A stretch of 64,000 nucleotides of DNA from Bacillota bacterium (GTDB lineage Bacteria > Bacillota > Clostridia > Christensenellales > SZUA-584), in contig JAEWTW010000032.1 in assembly GCA_023397655.1 (NCBI GenBank), forward strand, positions 62,001-126,000. Direction: 5' to 3'. Position 1 is the first letter of the stretch; every line of letters begins with the position of its first letter. Position numbers and translations under genes: made by a program. Of this stretch, positions 16,903 to 25,329 are shown one piece after another. A model generated the notes under the pieces. That model worked only from the letters and a program-made list of their open reading frames with translations, did no database searches and was not told where the DNA came from.

Positions 16903-18183
16903 TCACTTACTGTCTGTGATTTTCACTTTTGTTTCATCGAAGTGTTCAGGCAGTATGGCATTCAGTATGATGCCCACAAACGCTGCCAGTGCTACACCTG
17001 ATATCGTGAAGTTTTCGTTGATCGTGATTGTCACGCCAATACCGACTACCAGTGTGATGGACAGTATCAGCAGGTTACGGCTCTTCGTGAAGTCCACCTT
17101 GGCTTCTGCCATTGTGCGGATACCGATGGCTGATATCATACCGAACAGCACGATGCTCATGCCGCCGATAACCGGCTGCGGTATGGTTTTCAGGAAAGCG
17201 CCGAAATATCCAATCATGGAGAGCACCACAGCGTAGACCGCCGCAATGCGCAGCACCTTCGGATTGTAGTTCTTCGTGACAGCCAGCACGCCGGTGTTTT
17301 CACCGTACGTCGTGTTGGCGGGTCCGCCGATCAGACCGGCAAACATCGTCGCAAGACCGTCGCCGATCAGTGTGCGGTGCAGGCCCGGATCTTCAAAGAA
17401 GTTCTTGCCGACCACAGCGCCGTTGGTGGTGATGTCTCCAAGATGCTCCATGAAGGTTGCGATGGAGATGGGCGCAATGATCAGTATTGCAGTGCCGCTG
17501 AATTTAGGCAGATGGAACGCTGGCAGCTGAAAGAGGCTGGCGCTCTGGAACGAGTCGAAGTTCATCAGAGCTGCTGTTCCTTCGGGAACTGCCACATAAG
17601 TGTGCAGCAACACCGCGACGACATATGCCACGACCAAGCCGCAAAGTATGGGCAGCAGCTTGAAAAATCCTTTGATGAATATGGATACGATCACAACAGT
17701 CACAACGACGGACGCGGCGACAACCCATTTTGTCCAAAGAAGGCCGCCTACAAAATCCGCTGTGATATCGTTGAATATCACCGTGGGTGCCAGCGTCAAA
17801 CCGATGACCACAATGACGGGGCCGGTTACGATAGCCGGGAACAGCTTCTTAACACGTTCCGGCCCGATCAGCTTGACCAATAGCGCGAACAGCATATACA
17901 ACGCGCCCGCAACGATGACCGCCCCTGTCGCATATTCCTTACCTTGTGTCTGCACCACATAGGTAATTGCTGACAGAAACGCAAAGCTTGACCCCAGGAA
18001 AACGGGAACTTTCCGCTTGGTTACGAAGTGGAATATCAGCGTTCCACCGCCTGCTGCAAACAACGCAACCGCCGGATCCAGACCTGTCAGCGCCGGTACC
18101 ATAATGGTCGCGCCGAACATTGCGAACATGTGCTGCAGGCCCAGTATCGCCATACTCCCCCATCCTCTTTTGACTTTGTCCAT
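16903..18183 (-). CDS. uraA: Uracil permease (NCS2 family)
   Basis: Brings uracil into the cell with protons. The 426 residues carry about 12-14 hydrophobic helices. Family features include the QHMFAMFGATIMVPALTG opening, and the conserved glutamates in FMEHLGDITTNG and NTTYGENTGVLAVTK used for substrate binding in UraA. It lies between pyrR and pyrB, as pyrP does in Bacillus. ATG start with a GGAGGGG site. Confidence 0.94.
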   Translation of the reverse strand: MDKVKRGWGSMAILGLQHMFAMFGATIMVPALTGLDPAVALFAAGGGTLIFHFVTKRKVPVFLGSSFAFLSAITYVVQTQGKEYATGAVIVAGALYMLFALLVKLIGPERVKKLFPAIVTGPVIVVIGLTLAPTVIFNDITADFVGGLLWTKWVVAASVVVTVVIVSIFIKGFFKLLPILCGLVVAYVVAVLLHTYVAVPEGTAALMNFDSFQSASLFQLPAFHLPKFSGTAILIIAPISIATFMEHLGDITTNGAVVGKNFFEDPGLHRTLIGDGLATMFAGLIGGPANTTYGENTGVLAVTKNYNPKVLRIAAVYAVVLSMIGYFGAFLKTIPQPVIGGMSIVLFGMISAIGIRTMAEAKVDFTKSRNLLILSITLVVGIGVTITINENFTISGVALAAFVGIILNAILPEHFDETKVKITDSK

Positions 18184-18227
18184 AATACCCCTCCATATAA
18201 TTATGATTGATTCCCGCCCGCTACATT

Positions 18228-18254
18228 AAAAAACCTTATCGTTTAAAGATAAGG
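18228..18254 (-). terminator. Terminator overlapping the pyrR stop codon
   Basis: Stem CCTTATC/GATAAGG (7 bp) with a T6 run on the minus strand. The pyrR stop codon (18243-18245) lies in the loop, so ribosomes finishing pyrR could hinder hairpin formation. In Bacillus this gap carries a second PyrR attenuator; no PyrR box is visible here. Confidence 0.8.
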
Positions 18255-18794
18255 CGTATCGGGCAAATCATTGATGACAACATTGTCAATCCCATCTATT
18301 TCTATAACGTGGACACTGATAACCTCGCTCTTGGAGGTGGGGATGTTTTTACCGACATAATCGGCGCGAATGGGAAGCTCACGATGCCCCCTGTCCACTA
18401 TGACAGCAAGCTGAATGTAATTCGGACGTCCCAGATCCATCAGCGCATCCAGAGCGGCACGCGCTGTTCTGCCGGTATACAGCACATCATCCACCAGCAC
18501 CACCGTTTTTTTATTCAGGTCGAACGCAATATCAGTTCCTTTATAAACCGGATGGTCGGCGAGCAGCGAGAGGTCGTCGCGGTAAAATGTGATGTCCAGC
18601 GTGCCGATCTCCGGGCGTACATTTTCAAACTGCTCAATGTAATCCGCGATGCGCTTGGCAATGGGCACACCGCGGCGGTGAATACCGATCAGTGCCAATT
18701 TTTCTGCACCTTTGTTCTTTTCGACTATTTCATGGGCAATGCGTTTGAGTGATCTGTCAAGCGCTTCCTTATCCATAATCAATGCTTTATCCAT
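18243..18794 (-). CDS. pyrR: Bifunctional pyr operon attenuator and uracil phosphoribosyltransferase
   Basis: PyrR binds the pyr leader RNA when UMP is abundant and promotes termination; it also has weak uracil phosphoribosyltransferase activity. The 183 residues are the normal length. The PRPP motif is VVLVDDVLYTGRTARAALDA, preceded by IGIHRRGVPIAKRI and TLDITFYRDDL. ATG with GGGAGG. It is the first gene of the operon, immediately behind its own attenuator. Confidence 0.96.
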   Translation of the reverse strand: MDKALIMDKEALDRSLKRIAHEIVEKNKGAEKLALIGIHRRGVPIAKRIADYIEQFENVRPEIGTLDITFYRDDLSLLADHPVYKGTDIAFDLNKKTVVLVDDVLYTGRTARAALDALMDLGRPNYIQLAVIVDRGHRELPIRADYVGKNIPTSKSEVISVHVIEIDGIDNVVINDLPDTPYL

Positions 18795-18827
18795 TCGCTG
18801 CCTCCCATCGCAGTGTTTAACTGCATT

Positions 18828-18900
18828 AAAAAAGCCTTGCCACGATCGGCAAGGCTAAGCACACATAAAAATCAATCGCCTTGCCGGTCTCTCTGAACCG
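18828..18900 (-). promoter_or_regulatory. PyrR-dependent attenuator in the pyr leader
   Basis: In transcript order: a PyrR-binding hairpin CGGTTCAGAGAGACCG (18885-18900), with the loop close to the known UCCAGAGAGG box. Then GGCAAGGC (arm 1, 18878-18885), GCCTTGCC (arm 2, 18848-18855) and GGCAAGGC (arm 3, 18834-18841), followed by T6. Arms 1-2 form the antiterminator and arms 2-3 the terminator, so they are mutually exclusive. The binding hairpin overlaps arm 1, which explains UMP-PyrR favouring termination. Confidence 0.92.
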
Positions 18901-18927
18901 ATTTAAAGGGCTACTTTGTTCTTATCA

Positions 18928-18956
18928 AAGATAACACAAGATATTGTGCTTGTCCA
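18928..18956 (-). promoter_or_regulatory. pyr operon promoter
   Basis: TGGACA and TATCTT with a 17-base spacer on the minus strand. The predicted start lies about 20 bases before the PyrR-binding hairpin. Confidence 0.6.
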
Positions 18957-18985
18957 GTGCGATTTTCTAATAAACCGCTCTTTTT

Positions 18986-20395
18986 TTACTTATGATTATC
19001 GAAGCTCTTCTTATGGTGACAAAGGGCAATGTAAGCCTTTTCATCCGCGCTCTGAATGATCATTTCAAGCTCGTTGTCGCCATATGTGGTGGTGCGGCCT
19101 TCGGCGAATTCTTTGTCTACAATTTCCTTAACAGCCACAACCAACGGGTCATTCTTGCTCAACCTGGCATCCCCCTTGAGCTTGAAATGCGCGTTGGCCC
19201 AGTGCGCGATGCCGGCCAGTCCCGAATGAGCACTGATGGCAACATGAACGGGACGGTTCAGTATCTTCTCCGTGTTGAAAATATTGTATATCTCCTCGTC
19301 CTTCAGCAGGCCGTCCGCATGGATACCCGCACGCGTCGAGTTGAAGTTGCGACCAACGAACGGTGTGCGCGGCCCGATGTCAGCGCCCAACTCGTTCTCA
19401 AAATACTCGGCTATCTCGGTGATCACAGAGAGGTCCATGCCATCTGTGGTGCCTTTGAGGCCGCAGTATTCCATGACCATCGCCTCGATCGGGCAATTGC
19501 CGGTGCGCTCGCCGATACCGAGTATCGAACAGTTGACAGACGACGCGCCATACAGCCAGGCCGTCGCCGCGTTGGTAACCACTTTGTAGAAGTCATTGTG
19601 GCCGTGCCATTCCAGCAGCTCAGACGGGAAGCCTGAGTAGAAGTTGAGACCGTAAACGATACCCTGTACGCTGCGCGGCAGAGACGCCCCCGGATAGGTG
19701 ATGCCATAACCCAACGTGTCGCACATGCGGATCTTGATGGGTATGCCGCTCTCCTTCATCAGCTTCATCAACTCATCTGCAAAAGGAATGACGAAGCCGT
19801 AAAAGTCAGCGCGCGTGATGTCTTCAAAGTGGCAGCGCGGGCGAATGCCGTAATCCAGCGCCATCTTGACGACGTCGAGATACTGATCCATCGCCTGACG
19901 GCGTGTCATGTTCATCTTCTTGAATATATGGTAATCCGAGCTGCTCACCAGAATACCTGTTTCCTTGATACCAAACGATTTGACCAGCTCAAAATCCTTC
20001 TTGCTGGCACGAATCCATGTGGTCACTTCGGGAAACTCATATCCGAGATCCAAACACGCCTGTATCGCCTCTTTGTCCTTCTGAGTATACACAAAGAACT
20101 CGCTCTGACGGATGATGCCCTTAGGGCCGCCCAGACGGTGTTCCATCTTATACAGGTCCACCACCTGTTTCACAGTGAACGGCGTTCTGGACTGCTGACC
20201 GTCGCGGAAAGTGGTATCGGTGATCCATATTTCTTCCGGCATGTTCATCGGCACAACGCGGTGATTAAATGTGATTTTGGGCACCGAGTCGTAATCGAAC
20301 ATATCTCTGAACAGCTGCGGCTCTTCAACATCCTGAAAAGAGAAATGATAATCGTTCTCCTGCAGCAAATTCCACTTCTTGTTATACTCCGTCAT
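18986..20395 (-). CDS. DRE-TIM metallolyase of the homocitrate/isopropylmalate synthase family, possibly Re-citrate synthase
   Basis: The 469-residue protein has the family's barrel: metal-binding ITDTTFRDGQQSRTPF near residue 57, and the second metal site HGHNDFYKVV. It lacks the long LeuA regulatory C-terminus. It opens with an unusual 50-residue N-terminal extension. Proteins of this length and type in Clostridia without ordinary citrate synthase have been shown to be Re-citrate synthases (Clostridium kluyveri), making citrate for glutamate synthesis; I infer that here but sequence alone cannot exclude homocitrate or citramalate synthase. It follows the aminotransferase by 11 bases in one operon, which fits an oxaloacetate/2-oxoglutarate link. 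Confidence 0.7.
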   Translation of the reverse strand: MTEYNKKWNLLQENDYHFSFQDVEEPQLFRDMFDYDSVPKITFNHRVVPMNMPEEIWITDTTFRDGQQSRTPFTVKQVVDLYKMEHRLGGPKGIIRQSEFFVYTQKDKEAIQACLDLGYEFPEVTTWIRASKKDFELVKSFGIKETGILVSSSDYHIFKKMNMTRRQAMDQYLDVVKMALDYGIRPRCHFEDITRADFYGFVIPFADELMKLMKESGIPIKIRMCDTLGYGITYPGASLPRSVQGIVYGLNFYSGFPSELLEWHGHNDFYKVVTNAATAWLYGASSVNCSILGIGERTGNCPIEAMVMEYCGLKGTTDGMDLSVITEIAEYFENELGADIGPRTPFVGRNFNSTRAGIHADGLLKDEEIYNIFNTEKILNRPVHVAISAHSGLAGIAHWANAHFKLKGDARLSKNDPLVVAVKEIVDKEFAEGRTTTYGDNELEMIIQSADEKAYIALCHHKKSFDNHK

Positions 20396-20406
20396 GTGTA
20401 TCCCCC

Positions 20407-21591
20407 CTATTTCAGCGCCTGCACGAATTCCTTGATGCGCGCGAGGCCTTTCTCAATATTCTCATCCTTGACGGCATAGCTGAGACGGACATAATCATCC
20501 GCACCAAACGCCGCACCCGGCACCACAGCCGTCAGCGTATGCTTCAGCAACGCTTCGGAGAACTCCAGCGAAGTATTAATCGGCACACCGTCGTAAGCCT
20601 TTCCTTTTATACCTGATATGTTCATCATCACATAGAAAGCCCCGCCCGGCATCTCGCATGAAAGCCCGTCGATATCGTTGATCAGGCTGCAAAGCAGCTT
20701 GCGCCTTCTGTCAAACGCCTGCTTCATATTTGCAATCGCATCCTGCGGCCCGTTCAGCGCTTCGATGCTGGCGTATTGCGCGATAGAGTTCGGATTGGAA
20801 GCTGCATGTGACTGGTAAGCGCCCATCACTTTGGCGATTTGCCGCGTGCTGGCAGTGTAACCGATACGCCAGCCCGTCATCGCATACGTCTTGGACATAC
20901 CGTTGACGATGATGGTATTGTCCTTGATGGCTGGGCCCAGCGATGCGATGCTGACGTGCTCGCCCTCGTAGATCAGCTCGTCGTATATTTCATCCGAGAC
21001 GATGAAAATTTGGGCATCGAGCGCCACCGCCGCAATCTCTTCAAGCTCCTTGCGGGTGTAAACCGTACCGCATGGGTTGGAAGGCGTGTTGAGTATGAGC
21101 GCTTTGGTTTTGGACGTCAGCGCTCCGCGGATATCGGCCGCCGTGGCCTTGAGAGACGGACCCGTCTGTACGAATACCGGAACACCGTCCGACATACGCA
21201 CCAGTTCCGGATAGGTGACCCAATACGGCACAGGGATGATTACCTCATCACCGGGGTTTAAAATAGCCGCAAACACGTTAAACAGCGAGTGCTTTGCGCC
21301 ATTGGACACAACGATATCGTCCGGCTCATATTGCAGACCGTACTTGTTTTTCAGGCGGTCCGCAATCGCGCTTTTGAGCTCCGGCATGCCTGCGGCAGGC
21401 GTATACCGCGTCATTCCCATATCAAGCGCTTTTTTTGCTGCGTCTTTAATGTTATCCGGAGTGCCAAAATCAGGTTCTCCGGCTCCGAAACCGACGACGT
21501 CGCGGCCCTCTTTTTTGAGTTTCTTCGCCATGGCGTCAATGCTTAGTGTCATAGAAGGCGTAATACCCAGCGCCTTATTCGATAATTCCAT
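20407..21591 (-). CDS. Pyridoxal-phosphate aspartate aminotransferase (class I/II)
   Basis: Interconverts aspartate/oxaloacetate with glutamate/2-oxoglutarate. Of 394 residues, the PLP Lys is in NGMSKTYAMTGWRIGY, and GAGEPDFGTPDNI, NTPSNPCGT and VSDEIYDELIY are the family's cofactor and substrate contacts; RLSYAV near the C-terminus carries the carboxylate-binding Arg. The ATG at 21591 has GGAGG seven bases upstream; the frame opens 11 codons earlier without support. Operon with the downstream DRE-TIM synthase. Other class I specificities cannot be excluded. Confidence 0.88.
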   Translation of the reverse strand: MELSNKALGITPSMTLSIDAMAKKLKKEGRDVVGFGAGEPDFGTPDNIKDAAKKALDMGMTRYTPAAGMPELKSAIADRLKNKYGLQYEPDDIVVSNGAKHSLFNVFAAILNPGDEVIIPVPYWVTYPELVRMSDGVPVFVQTGPSLKATAADIRGALTSKTKALILNTPSNPCGTVYTRKELEEIAAVALDAQIFIVSDEIYDELIYEGEHVSIASLGPAIKDNTIIVNGMSKTYAMTGWRIGYTASTRQIAKVMGAYQSHAASNPNSIAQYASIEALNGPQDAIANMKQAFDRRRKLLCSLINDIDGLSCEMPGGAFYVMMNISGIKGKAYDGVPINTSLEFSEALLKHTLTAVVPGAAFGADDYVRLSYAVKDENIEKGLARIKEFVQALK

Positions 21592-21655
21592 CTCAGGCCT
21601 CCGTTGGTCAAAGATAATTTGCATTATAAGTTTTATGAAACTTCATCTTGAAGCT

Positions 21656-21684
21656 ATATTACCACATTATATGAACGAATTCAA
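21656..21684 (-). promoter_or_regulatory. Promoter for the aminotransferase operon
   Basis: TTGAAT and TAATAT with a 17-base spacer on the minus strand. A short palindrome (CTTCA/TGAAG) lies near the expected start and might be an operator, but it is small. Confidence 0.6.
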
Positions 21685-21804
21685 CTGTCTATCCTATAAT
21701 TTTTGCATGTTCTCAAAAAAAATATTGCATTCCAATCAATACCCGCCTCCATATTTCACATCTTCTATACGTTCTCAATATATTGATACCAAGAGGTGAA
21801 TCTT

Positions 21805-22065
21805 ATGAAAAATCTAATCGTACTTTATGGAGATAACTGTGCTTATTGCAAGAAAGCGAAAATGCTGATTGGGCGTGCGCTTGAAAAAAGCCCCGAGTAC
21901 TCTTCAATTAGTATTAATTATATAAAGGACGACAGCGCAGAAGGCAAACAATTGGCACACAACTATGTGCCGGCATTTTATATTAAGGAAGAAAGGATTT
22001 TTGAAGGGAACCCCGGTATGGAAGACATCAGGCGGATTCTGCAGCTTTGTCTTTCCGACGACTAA
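21805..22065 (+). CDS. Small glutaredoxin-like protein
   Basis: An 86-residue thioredoxin-fold protein with the redox pair CAYC in LYGDNCAYCKKAKMLIGRAL, followed by the cis-Pro region (NYVPAFYIKEERIFEG) expected for glutaredoxins. It probably reduces disulfides or moves electrons in the cytoplasm; the partner is unknown. The ATG at 21805 has AGAGGTG at good spacing; a GTG three codons earlier lies inside that site. It stands alone between the aminotransferase (divergent) and degV. Confidence 0.8.
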   Translation: MKNLIVLYGDNCAYCKKAKMLIGRALEKSPEYSSISINYIKDDSAEGKQLAHNYVPAFYIKEERIFEGNPGMEDIRRILQLCLSDD

Positions 22066-22175
22066 CCCGAATAAATCGTAACACAAATAAGCAGTGCCTT
22101 CCTTCCAGACAATTTGCTTTTATATCCATATACTGTTAGCATATGTTACGAAAGTAAGACAAGCGGCTTTAATGC

Positions 22176-22204
22176 TTGATTATTGGCTAAAATCATAATA
22201 GAAT
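22176..22204 (+). promoter_or_regulatory. degV promoter
   Basis: TTGATT and TAGAAT with a 17-base spacer, 25 bases upstream of the degV ATG. Confidence 0.65.
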
Positions 22205-22228
22205 GACCAAAAAGAGGAGGACAAGCTT

Positions 22229-23092
22229 ATGCAGAGTTTTGTTATCGGAACATGTTCCACATCCGACCTGCCGCTGGATTACGTTCAGAAAAACGAGATA
22301 GAAATCGTTAAGCTATCCTATATGATCGACCACAAGGAATACAAAGACGGCGATATGGATGCCAAAGTCTTTTTTAACATGGAGAGGGAAGGCTATATGC
22401 CGACCACATCGCAAGTGACTCCGGAAGAGTACCTTCAGGTTTTTGACAGAATACTGTCATCCGGGCAGGACATTCTTTATATAGCTTTCTCATCCGGTCT
22501 TTCCGGCAGCTGCAACAGCGCGAAGATAGCGTCTGAAGAAATGCGTACCAAGTATCCTGAGCGCAAACTTTACGTCGTGGATTCGCTGTGCGCTTCGCTG
22601 GGCCAGGGGCTGCTGGTGGACTATGCAGTCAAGATGCGTGCAGCCGGCAAGTCCATTGACGAAGTGTATAAATGGGTGGAAGCCAATAAGCTGGGCCTAA
22701 ACCATTGGTTTACTGTGGACAGTCTGAACCACCTGAAGCGCGGTGGCCGTGTGACGGGCGCAGCTGCCTTTGTCGGCAATCTGCTGCACATCAAGCCGGT
22801 GCTCAACGTGGATTATGAGGGGCATCTTATTCCTCGGGAAAAGGAGCAAGGCCGCAAAAAGGCACTCCGCTGCCTTGTCGATAAGATGAGCGAATACATC
22901 TATAAGCCCGAAGGCCAGTCCGTATTCATCAGCCATGGTGACGACATTGAAGCCGCTGAAAAGGTGGCCTCCATGGTCAAGGAGCGCTTCCCGGAGATCG
23001 GTGAAGTGATGGTAAGCATGCTGGGCACCGTCATTGGCGCACACTCCGGGCCCGGCACCATTGCGCTGTTCTTCATGGGAAAGACGCGCTGA
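22229..23092 (+). CDS. DegV family (FakB-like) fatty-acid-binding protein
   Basis: DegV/FakB proteins hold a fatty acid for the kinase FakA, which phosphorylates it for phospholipid synthesis. Of 287 residues the signature elements are the N-terminal IGTCSTSDLPLDYV, the lipid-contacting MPTTSQVTPEEYL, FSSGLSGSCNSAK, and the DSLNHLKRGGRVTG segment. The C-terminal GTVIGAHSGPGTIALFFMGK is also typical. RBS GAGGAGG precedes the ATG. No fakA is nearby. Confidence 0.92.
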   Translation: MQSFVIGTCSTSDLPLDYVQKNEIEIVKLSYMIDHKEYKDGDMDAKVFFNMEREGYMPTTSQVTPEEYLQVFDRILSSGQDILYIAFSSGLSGSCNSAKIASEEMRTKYPERKLYVVDSLCASLGQGLLVDYAVKMRAAGKSIDEVYKWVEANKLGLNHWFTVDSLNHLKRGGRVTGAAAFVGNLLHIKPVLNVDYEGHLIPREKEQGRKKALRCLVDKMSEYIYKPEGQSVFISHGDDIEAAEKVASMVKERFPEIGEVMVSMLGTVIGAHSGPGTIALFFMGKTR

Positions 23093-23131
23093 GCATAGTC
23101 ACAACATACAGCAACCGGTGTGCTTGATACC

Positions 23132-23155
23132 AAAAGCCTCCATTCGGGGGCTTTT
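23132..23155 (+). terminator. Terminator after degV, possibly bidirectional
   Basis: AAAAGCCTCC and GGGGGCTTTT pair around a 4-base loop, with A and T tracts on both sides. It serves degV and could also serve the convergent gene at 23184. Confidence 0.75.
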
Positions 23156-23183
23156 ATGATACATTCATACAGCCATGGTTCGG

Positions 23184-23801
23184 TTATGGATTCAGCAAAT
23201 ACAGAACAGGGCGAACGCCAACGTATGAATTACGCACATTGTATCCGAACATATTGACAGTGCCGTCATCGTAAACATAAGCGGCATGGTTGCTGACAAA
23301 TCCAGCCGACCGAAGCCACCACCGCCAGCCTTTCCCACGATATGCCGCCTTTAAATTTTCGCTTCGAGGATAATATGCGGGCCCCCATGAAGGAATTCTC
23401 TTTAGCTTCTCTTTATCCCAATAGCCTGTAACCCCAGCCGCTATATCTGATGTTTGGAAATATTCCTTCGCTTCGCCGATACTGAGCAAGAAGATATAAT
23501 CTTCCGTCGGGTTTCCACCCGGCGTGGATCTAGTGCTGCCTCCAAGTGTCATGTACTCGTTGTCTGGATTATAATTTTTGACTCTCAGTATCCGCTTTTT
23601 TTCCTCATCGCTGAACCGATTATAAAAATCACCGTTCAGGTATGCGCGCAAAGCACATGTTTCCCATGTCACCGCCTTATACTCCTCGTTGAAGGCATGC
23701 TTTTCAATGATGTTTTTAGATATTATCAGCACTTTATCATTTTCTGTTTTGAGTACTATCCAGTCATAACCGCCAAATATAATTTCGCCGACACCGCTCA
23801 T
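23184..23801 (-). CDS. DUF6273-type protein of unknown function
   Basis: A 205-residue protein with no signal peptide or membrane helix. The opening (GEIIFGGYDWIVLK) and the closing GWRWWLRSAG... VGVRPVLYL are the recurring pattern of DUF6273 proteins, which are common in gut Firmicutes and mobile elements and may have a C-type-lectin-like fold (inference). The ATG at 23801 has GGAG six bases away; a GTG just before it is too close. It is a single gene facing degV, with nothing nearby that suggests a role. Confidence 0.65.
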   Translation of the reverse strand: MSGVGEIIFGGYDWIVLKTENDKVLIISKNIIEKHAFNEEYKAVTWETCALRAYLNGDFYNRFSDEEKKRILRVKNYNPDNEYMTLGGSTRSTPGGNPTEDYIFLLSIGEAKEYFQTSDIAAGVTGYWDKEKLKRIPSWGPAYYPRSENLKAAYRGKGWRWWLRSAGFVSNHAAYVYDDGTVNMFGYNVRNSYVGVRPVLYLLNP

Positions 23802-24006
23802 CACCCACTCCTTTATTATCAGATAATTATGACAGCTGAGTCAGATTAAACTCGCCTCAGATTGACTTATAACGCCTTCTCATATGTCAGCACTCCAGTT
23901 AATATATCACATGATAGTGAGGTCCTCCAATTTAAGACTTGATAGATTATTTACTTTTTATAATGAAAAGAATTTGAGTCGTCATTGAGTCCCCAAACTC
24001 CGAATT

Positions 24007-24036
24007 TTCATATTCAATCAACTTGTCTCATATAAA
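24007..24036 (+). promoter_or_regulatory. Possible promoter for the SPOR/regulatory cassette
   Basis: TTCATA and TATAAA with an 18-base spacer, 30 bases before the gene at 24067. A second TATAAT further upstream (near 23960) has no properly spaced -35. The remainder of 23802-24030 shows no gene. Confidence 0.4.
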
Positions 24037-24066
24037 TACGTATATTCTTTTTACGGAGGAATTCTG

Positions 24067-24960
24067 ATGAGATACGGACGAATGACGTCGAAACCGCCAC
24101 AGAAAAAGCGAAAATTCGGAAGCCTGATCATTGTCGCTGTCATTCTGGGCATCACCGCATACTTTGTTGGTGCGGGGGCTGCAGGCGGATGGCTGGCCGA
24201 GAATGTGATCAATCCAGTTTTCAACAGCGGAACAGGCAAGGCGGAAGAGCCCTCTCCTACACTGACCGCAGCTGTATCCCCCGCCGCTACCGTGGAAACA
24301 TCCAATCTGCCGGAAACACCCGCAGGTGCTCAGACCGAGGAGCAGATCACCGCGCAGAGCATTACGCTCTATACGCTGCAGGTGGGCGCTTTTTCCGATG
24401 AGGCCAACGCCAAGCAGGCAGCTCAGGAGGTCGTCAACCGGGGCGGGGCGGGCTTTGTGGCGTATGACGGCAGCCTTTATCGTGTACTGGTGGCCGGTTA
24501 TACCGCAGAGACCGACGCTAAGTCTGTGAAAACCGAACTCGAATCTCAAGGCATTTCGACAACAGTATTTAAATTGGAATCGGGGGCGCTTGAATTTAAA
24601 ATCGGCGCCGAGCAGCAGCAGATAAACGCAATCAAGGCCTGCTTTGATGTCGTACCGACCACGGTTTCCGAACTCCAGCAAATCATCTACGCTTCAGACA
24701 AGGGAGAAAAGGTGGATGATCGAGTGGCTGCTTTGAAAACACAGGCAGATGAAGTCACTGCAAGCCTTAAGTCCATTGTGTCCACGGAATCACAGGCAAT
24801 GTCCAGTCTTGTGACGTACATGGACAGCTTTTGTGAAAAGCTTGGCAGCATACACAAATCCTCCGATGTATCAGGTGTGGCTTTTTCTTCAGAACTGAAG
24901 TATAATCTGATCAGTGTAGTCGTAGATTACTCCACATTCTTCAAAGAATTAAGCAGTTGA
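24067..24960 (+). CDS. SPOR-domain single-pass membrane protein
   Basis: Of 297 residues, the first 18 are basic and cytoplasmic. A glycine-rich transmembrane helix spans about 19-45, followed by a linker rich in A, P and T. A SPOR domain (about 98-175; ITLYTLQVGAFSDEANAKQA) comes next, then a C-terminal helical region of unknown type. SPOR domains bind denuded glycan strands at septa, so a role in division or spore-envelope remodelling is likely. It is 15 bases upstream of the DRTGG gene, so may be co-transcribed with the hydrogenase regulatory cassette, although no functional link is known. Confidence 0.85.
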   Translation: MRYGRMTSKPPQKKRKFGSLIIVAVILGITAYFVGAGAAGGWLAENVINPVFNSGTGKAEEPSPTLTAAVSPAATVETSNLPETPAGAQTEEQITAQSITLYTLQVGAFSDEANAKQAAQEVVNRGGAGFVAYDGSLYRVLVAGYTAETDAKSVKTELESQGISTTVFKLESGALEFKIGAEQQQINAIKACFDVVPTTVSELQQIIYASDKGEKVDDRVAALKTQADEVTASLKSIVSTESQAMSSLVTYMDSFCEKLGSIHKSSDVSGVAFSSELKYNLISVVVDYSTFFKELSS

Positions 24961-24975
24961 TATTCGGAGGTTACA

Positions 24976-25323
24976 ATGACAATAGCTCAGGCTGCAGCCA
25001 TTCTGGATTGCCAGGTGGTTTGCGGCAAAGAAAATTTGGACAAGCCCCTTTCATCCGGCTGCGGCGCCGACCTGATGAGCGACGTGCTCGCATTCGCAAA
25101 GGACAACTGCATTTTACTGACTGGTATGGTCAATCCGCATGTTGTGCGTACGGCAGAAATGCTTGACGTTCCGTGCATTGTGTTTGTCCGCGGTAAAAAG
25201 CCGGCGTCCGATGTCGTTGAACTGGCCCTGCAAACGGGGGCTACGCTGCTGACATGTGATTGCACACTCTATGAGGCTTGCGGACGTCTGTATTCTCAGG
25301 GCTTGCCTCCGTGCGGCCGGTAA
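24976..25323 (+). CDS. DRTGG-domain protein, first copy
   Basis: A 115-residue stand-alone DRTGG-like domain (ILDCQVVCGKENLDKPLSSG... ASDVVELALQTGATLLTC). Such domains occur near HPr kinase-type and CBS proteins and recur in clostridial [FeFe]-hydrogenase loci; ligand and function are unknown. It has many cysteines (at least five) for its size. RBS CGGAGG. Its paralogue lies at 27068, flanking the HsfB-like gene. Confidence 0.8.
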   Translation: MTIAQAAAILDCQVVCGKENLDKPLSSGCGADLMSDVLAFAKDNCILLTGMVNPHVVRTAEMLDVPCIVFVRGKKPASDVVELALQTGATLLTCDCTLYEACGRLYSQGLPPCGR

Positions 25324-25329
25324 TCGCTT

